Of a stretch of DNA of 64,000 bases, positions 60,166 to 64,000 are shown piece after piece; the stretch's first letter is position 1, and each line of letters starts with the position of its first letter. Both the position numbers and the translations under genes were made by a program. Under the pieces are notes generated by a model that was given only the letters and a program-made list of their open reading frames with translations, did no database searches and was not told where the DNA came from. Source of the stretch: Doris montereyensis (lineage: Eukaryota; Mollusca; Gastropoda; Nudibranchia; Dorididae); contig JAXRKP010000661.1 of NCBI GenBank assembly GCA_037039925.1, positions 120,001 to 184,000 on the forward strand, written 5' to 3'.

Positions 60166-60327
60166 ATGTCGAAAAGAAAGTACAAGTACAATGCGTATAC
60201 CCTGCAGTTTAAGCAACAGTTGATTAAAAAGGTTGACGGGGGGAAACCGAGTAAAAGTGAGATATGCCGGAAACTTGGAATTCCGAATTCTACACTCTCG
60301 ATCATAATGGCTAAGAGGAGCAGATAG
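60166..60327 (+). pseudogene. Pogo/Tigger transposase N-terminal HTH fragment
   Basis: A 53-codon frame from ATG 60166 to TAG 60327 encodes a CENP-B/psq-type helix-turn-helix: YTLQFKQQLIKKVDGGKPSK followed by SEICRKLGIPNSTLSIIMAK. This motif binds transposon ends in pogo elements and is shared with CENP-B. It is cut off by a stop, and the second DNA-binding half follows in another frame. Confidence 0.85.
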
Positions 60328-60406
60328 AAAACAAAGGCTAGCAGCAGCACATTCTTTCAGCCTGTAACTCAGAATCAGAAAATGAAGAAGTGCAGCCACG
60401 AAAACG

Positions 60407-60601
60407 TTGAGGCGGCGCTTTTTATATGGTTTTACTAGTGCTCGAAACCTAAATGTTCCTATATCAGGACCCATTCTGATGGAGAAAGCGTTGATGATTG
60501 CCGAAGAACTGAACAGCGATTTCGAGCCCAACACTGGCTGGCTTGAACGATTTAAACAGAGAAGGGGATTTCTTTCCGTAACAAAAAAACAAAACAACTA
60601 A
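60407..60601 (+). pseudogene. Pogo/Tigger transposase CENP-B-type second HTH fragment
   Basis: This frame reads ISGPILMEKALMIAEELN and FEPNTGWLERFKQRRGF, the second helix-turn-helix of Tigger/CENP-B-like proteins (GPxLxxKAxxlaeel ... FxxSxGWLxxFKxRxg). The DDE domain that should follow is missing. With 60166-60327 it confirms the family of the surrounding element. Confidence 0.85.
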
Positions 60602-60894
60602 ACATAAATGAAGACAAACGTGCATCATCATACTCATACTCATCATAGGGTCCACGGAAGGGCACGCCGTGTGCATGACGTCAAGGGAGACAACTCTAGA
60701 AATATTTAAAAAAATACATTATTACTTCCCTTTACCGAACGTCATTTCTGAGGGACAAGCGCTAAAACGAAAAGACCTCTAACTCTAAGAAGACTAAACC
60801 GAAATACATTGACCGGTCCCGTCACTTTCGGTTTAAACGTGTTCCACTGTAGTATACTCATACATAATCATATTATTGCAATGTATGAATAGCG

Positions 60895-63800
60895 ATCCGG
60901 GCAGCTCACAGGTAAGTACCTGTACGGGGATTAGGCGACCCTGCCCTCCACGAGTCTCCTACTGCCTTGCATGTGGGTCTTGGCTGACCAAAGGCTAAGG
61001 AGTTAACCCTGACATAAAACAACCTGCTGCCTTGCGGGCCAGTTTTGGTTGACCTAAGGCTCGCTGGCAGAAAATACAAAGGTCCGGTAGGGGGGAGGCT
61101 CAAGGTGGCAGCCCCACATCTACCTAGGGGTACAGTGGGCCAATCGCCTGCTTTACCCAAAATCAACTGATTCAGAGAGATATACCAGGTTGACCTTTCG
61201 AAGACGAACATGGAGACGAACACGGACTGATTTTGGAACATGAAATATTAGGGCAATAAATGGAAAAGATAGAATTAGTTGAAGAATTGGAAACATTCAA
61301 AGTAGACATTTTGACCATTACAATTACAGAAACAAAGAAAAAAGACAAGGAATAGAAATTATAGGACCAGATCATACTTTATCAATCTTCTCAGGAGTAA
61401 ATGTTAAAGATAGAGCAGGAGCAGGCCTCCTAATAATAAAAGGCATGAAAAGCTACTAGAAAGTTTGAAATGTATAAGATGAGCACACGGTTCCTACGAT
61501 AACTATTAAAAGATTAAACCAAAAGGAATAGAAAATGAATTATTAATAATACTAATAATAGTTAACAGCTTATGGACCAAACAAAGACGCCACCAAAGGA
61601 GGAAACAAAATCTTGGAAAACGATTTACAAATAGCTGCAGAGAATCTTACACCCAAACAGAAACTTACGGTTTTACTTTATACTTTAGGAGATTTAAACG
61701 CTTGAGTAGGCAACAATGTAGAAACATCAGGGTTTCATGTAATACTAGTAGTAGGTAAACAAGGAGAGACAACAACTTCTCCAAACTAAAAATTATTGCC
61801 TAAAGAATAACATGAAAATAGAAAAACACCTTTTTTTTCTCATAAAGATATCCACAAATATATACAAGAGTAAATGAAGACAGATGGGGAAAAGTCAATG
61901 ATAGACTACACAATAGTTAGCAGCTCCCGTTTTTACAGTACCATGGATGCAAGAGTAAACAGAGGATCAGAAATATTTAGTGATCATCACCTAGTGATTG
62001 CCAAAATGAGATTAGTGACTGGAGAAAACAGACAGAAAAGGAAAGAGAAGAAAGCTGCTAAATAGGTGAACTAAATAAACCAATAGTAAAACAGATATTC
62101 CCATCTATGATTATGATAACAAGATTTATCAGTGAAAGACAGGTGGATCTGAATGACAGTATTGATAGCACAATAGAAGAAATGTGGTAAATGTATAAAG
62201 AAACACTCCTCAGTTATACTGAAGAGGTCTATGGTAAAAAGCAAATTTAATTAAAGGAGATAGGAAAAGAACAGCATAGTGGAATGAGAATGTCAAGACT
62301 AAGATCTAAGAAAAGAAGGATCCTGGAAGAAATATTTGCAAACAAATAGGCTGGAGGAAAGGATAGATTACGTGAGTAAAAGTAAAATAACTATTGCCAA
62401 AGGGGAAGTGAGGAAAGCAAAACATAAACAGTGGGAAGAGCTTGGACAAAGACTTCAATAAAGCTATCAAAGGAAATCAAAAGCTGTATTGTGGGGCAAT
62501 CAAGAGCACGAGAAAGACCAAAGCATGTGCAATACGATAAATTAAGAACGCCAAAGGAGAAATAATGAAAGGAGACAGCGAAATCATGGAAACATCATAA
62601 CATGGAAAAAGTATTTTCAACAAATACATAATCCCCCAGAACATATGAAACAAGGAGTACATATCAATTTCAATTAGTAAAAGTAACAAGTAGATCTAAT
62701 CCAGTGGAGTCAGCTGAAGATGTAGGTATCTCAAAGGAAGAAATCCAAACAATGAAATTAGGAAAGGCCTCAGGATCAAGTGTATCCAAAAATGATTAAA
62801 AACCAAGGGAGAGAGGCAGACAAACTACTACATGCAATATGGCAACAATCATGTACAAAGGAGACACAGTGGAGTGAAGTCAAAGGTGAAAAACAAAAAT
62901 AAGTGACAACTCCACCAATAAAGACAAAACAAACATGTGACGTTTCAGACAACAAACGAGAAATAAAACAGATAAATAACGTAAACAACAAAGAGATGTG
63001 GCAATGTGAACTATCCAAATAACCGTGAATAATAGTATTAATACAAAGGAGCCACAGTGGAGTGAAGTCAAAGGTTTCGTTCTTGTTTCCCATACTCACA
63101 CCTCTTTCTCTCTCTCTTTCTTTCTTTCCTTCTTTTTTTCTTCTATCTTTCTCTCTATCTCCTTCTCGCCTTTTATTATGTTAATTATTTTCATATTTTT
63201 ATTTCGTACTAGATCTGAACCTTCCATTCTCACTCCTATATATTCTTCACTTTCCTTCTACTCATTTTTTCTTATCAGCACCGTTTTCTTCATTCTATTT
63301 TTTTTCCTCCTTTCTGTTTTTCTTCTGCACTAACATCACATTGTGTGATGCCTTAGTGTTTAGATCTAGATATTTCTCGTTTGTTATCTGACGAAGGGTT
63401 ATACCCGAAACGTCACGTGTTGGTTTTGTCTTTATTGGTGGAGTTGTCACTTACTGTTGTTTTTCACCTACATTCAATATGCCAACACCATGGAAGTCCA
63501 AAACAGGTGCCAGACGACTGGAAAAGGGGAACGGTAGTACCAATACATAAGAAATAATCAACTATACTATAGAGGGGTATCACTACTTAGCGTACCAGCA
63601 AAAGTGTATCCCAGGATACTGGAAGTGAGACTAAGGAAAAGATTAGAATTAGAGGATCGGATTGAAGAACACCAGAGTGGATTAAGACCAGGAAGAAGTG
63701 TAACAGACCACATACTTACAGTTAGACAAATAATAGAAAAAGCATTTGACACCGTGAGGAGTGACAAACTATCGCATTCCTCAAAAGAACACAATGAAGA

Positions 63801-64000
63801 GCAAAATTTAATGGAAGCCATTAAAAGTTTTTACAATAAATCAACATGTACAGTGAGAGTAGCTGTAAACATATCTGAATAATTTGATGTAGATATAGGA
63901 GTAAGACAGGGTTGTGTCTTAAGTCCTCTTTTGTTTATCACGTTTATGGATTCAGTCGCAAAAACATCCTCAAAAATGCAGAAAATGAATGTAGGTATGT
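60895..64000 (+). mobile_element. Non-LTR retrotransposon copy 2 (same family as 7440-9650), interrupted, runs off the window
   Basis: The leader 60905-61200 (ACGAGTCTCCTACTGCCTTG ... AGGAGTTAACCCTGACA) parallels 7470-7700. It is followed by a heavily frameshifted endonuclease region and then the linker, with YTIVSSSRFYSTMDARVNRG and [20 protein letters not shown]. The reverse transcriptase resumes after an insertion at about 62851-63474: RKRLELEDRIEEHQSGLRPG, ILTVRQIIEKAFDTV and GVRQGCVLSPLLFITFMD at 63898-63951. It carries more frameshifts than copy 1 but extends further into the RT. Two copies in 64 kb suggest a once-active family. Confidence 0.9.
62851..63474. mobile_element. Inverted-arm insertion with hammerhead-like motif (Penelope-like or retrozyme-like remnant)
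   Basis: It interrupts the RT of copy 2: the uninterrupted first copy reads straight through the matching point near 9245. Arms 62884-62965 and 63372-63469 are inverted copies (AGGTGAAAAACA, AAGTGACAACTCCACCAATA, AAGACAAAAC, GTGACGTTTC). The right arm contains CTGACGAAGGGTTATACCCG followed by AAACGTC, which resembles a hammerhead ribozyme core; in the left arm 17 bp of it are missing. CAATATGGCAACAATCATG before and CAATATGCCAACACCATGG after look like a decayed target duplication. A 32-bp direct repeat (CACAGTGGAGTGAAGTCAAA) occurs at 62868 and 63053. No protein was recognised inside. Confidence 0.7.

Larger units (their letters stand above)
59494..60849 (+). mobile_element. Pogo/Tigger-like DNA transposon, internally deleted
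   Basis: Inverted ends: left AGTGGAACACGTTTAAACCG and right, read inverted, CAGTGGAACACGTTTAAACC. TA follows the right end (60850-60851); the left flank is altered. Inside are two transposase fragments described separately. No DDE catalytic domain remains, so the copy cannot move itself. GTTTAAACCGAAA motifs are also repeated just inside both ends. Confidence 0.85.

Overview
The window is animal nuclear DNA. It has spliced genes with canonical GT-AG introns, long AT-rich introns, many tRNA-derived SINE-like repeats, non-LTR retrotransposon fragments, cut-and-paste DNA transposons and long microsatellites. The host proteins and the repeat mix suggest a lophotrochozoan, most likely a mollusc and perhaps a gastropod. 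That placement is an inference from style, not a database result.

Layout. 1-1380: decayed CR1/L2-like retrotransposon (minus). 2.0-5.9 kb: SINE-like pieces, a 0.55-kb trinucleotide microsatellite and two tandem arrays. 6052-16055 (+): 3-hydroxyanthranilate 3,4-dioxygenase (HAAO, kynurenine pathway), with eight recognisable exons and the N-terminal exon(s) not found; a second non-LTR element sits in an intron. 16.1-25.6 kb: intergenic, with 41-bp and 46-bp minisatellites, two pogo/Tigger-like TIR elements and SINEs. 25660-47849 (-): an intact 23-exon gene, 912 codons plus stop, joining N-terminal ankyrin repeats to a GH20 (beta-N-acetylhexosaminidase) fold whose catalytic Asp-Glu pair appears to be missing. 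HAAO and this gene are tail to tail. 48430-49095 (-): single-exon THAP-domain protein. 49388-52931: a hAT transposon with 12-bp TIRs, near-perfect 8-bp target duplication and a broken transposase. 53088-56873 (+): mitochondrial monothiol glutaredoxin GLRX5 in two exons. 57-59.2 kb: duplicated AT-rich DNA and a long (CT)n. 59.5-60.85 kb: pogo/Tigger remnant. 60.9-64 kb: a second copy of the HAAO-intron non-LTR family, itself split by an element with inverted arms that carries a hammerhead-ribozyme-like motif.

The host genes are not an operon or a pathway cluster. HAAO acts in tryptophan catabolism, GLRX5 in mitochondrial Fe-S cluster delivery, and the ankyrin-GH20 and THAP proteins have no function that can be read from sequence. 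The strongest leads are the ankyrin/GH20 pseudoenzyme, two tiny perfect palindromes that each sit exactly between short direct repeats, the ribozyme-like motif, and a sequence shared by two introns just upstream of two ankyrin exons. Two breaks in HAAO and one in GLRX5 all fall at G runs, which suggests sequence error as much as gene decay.
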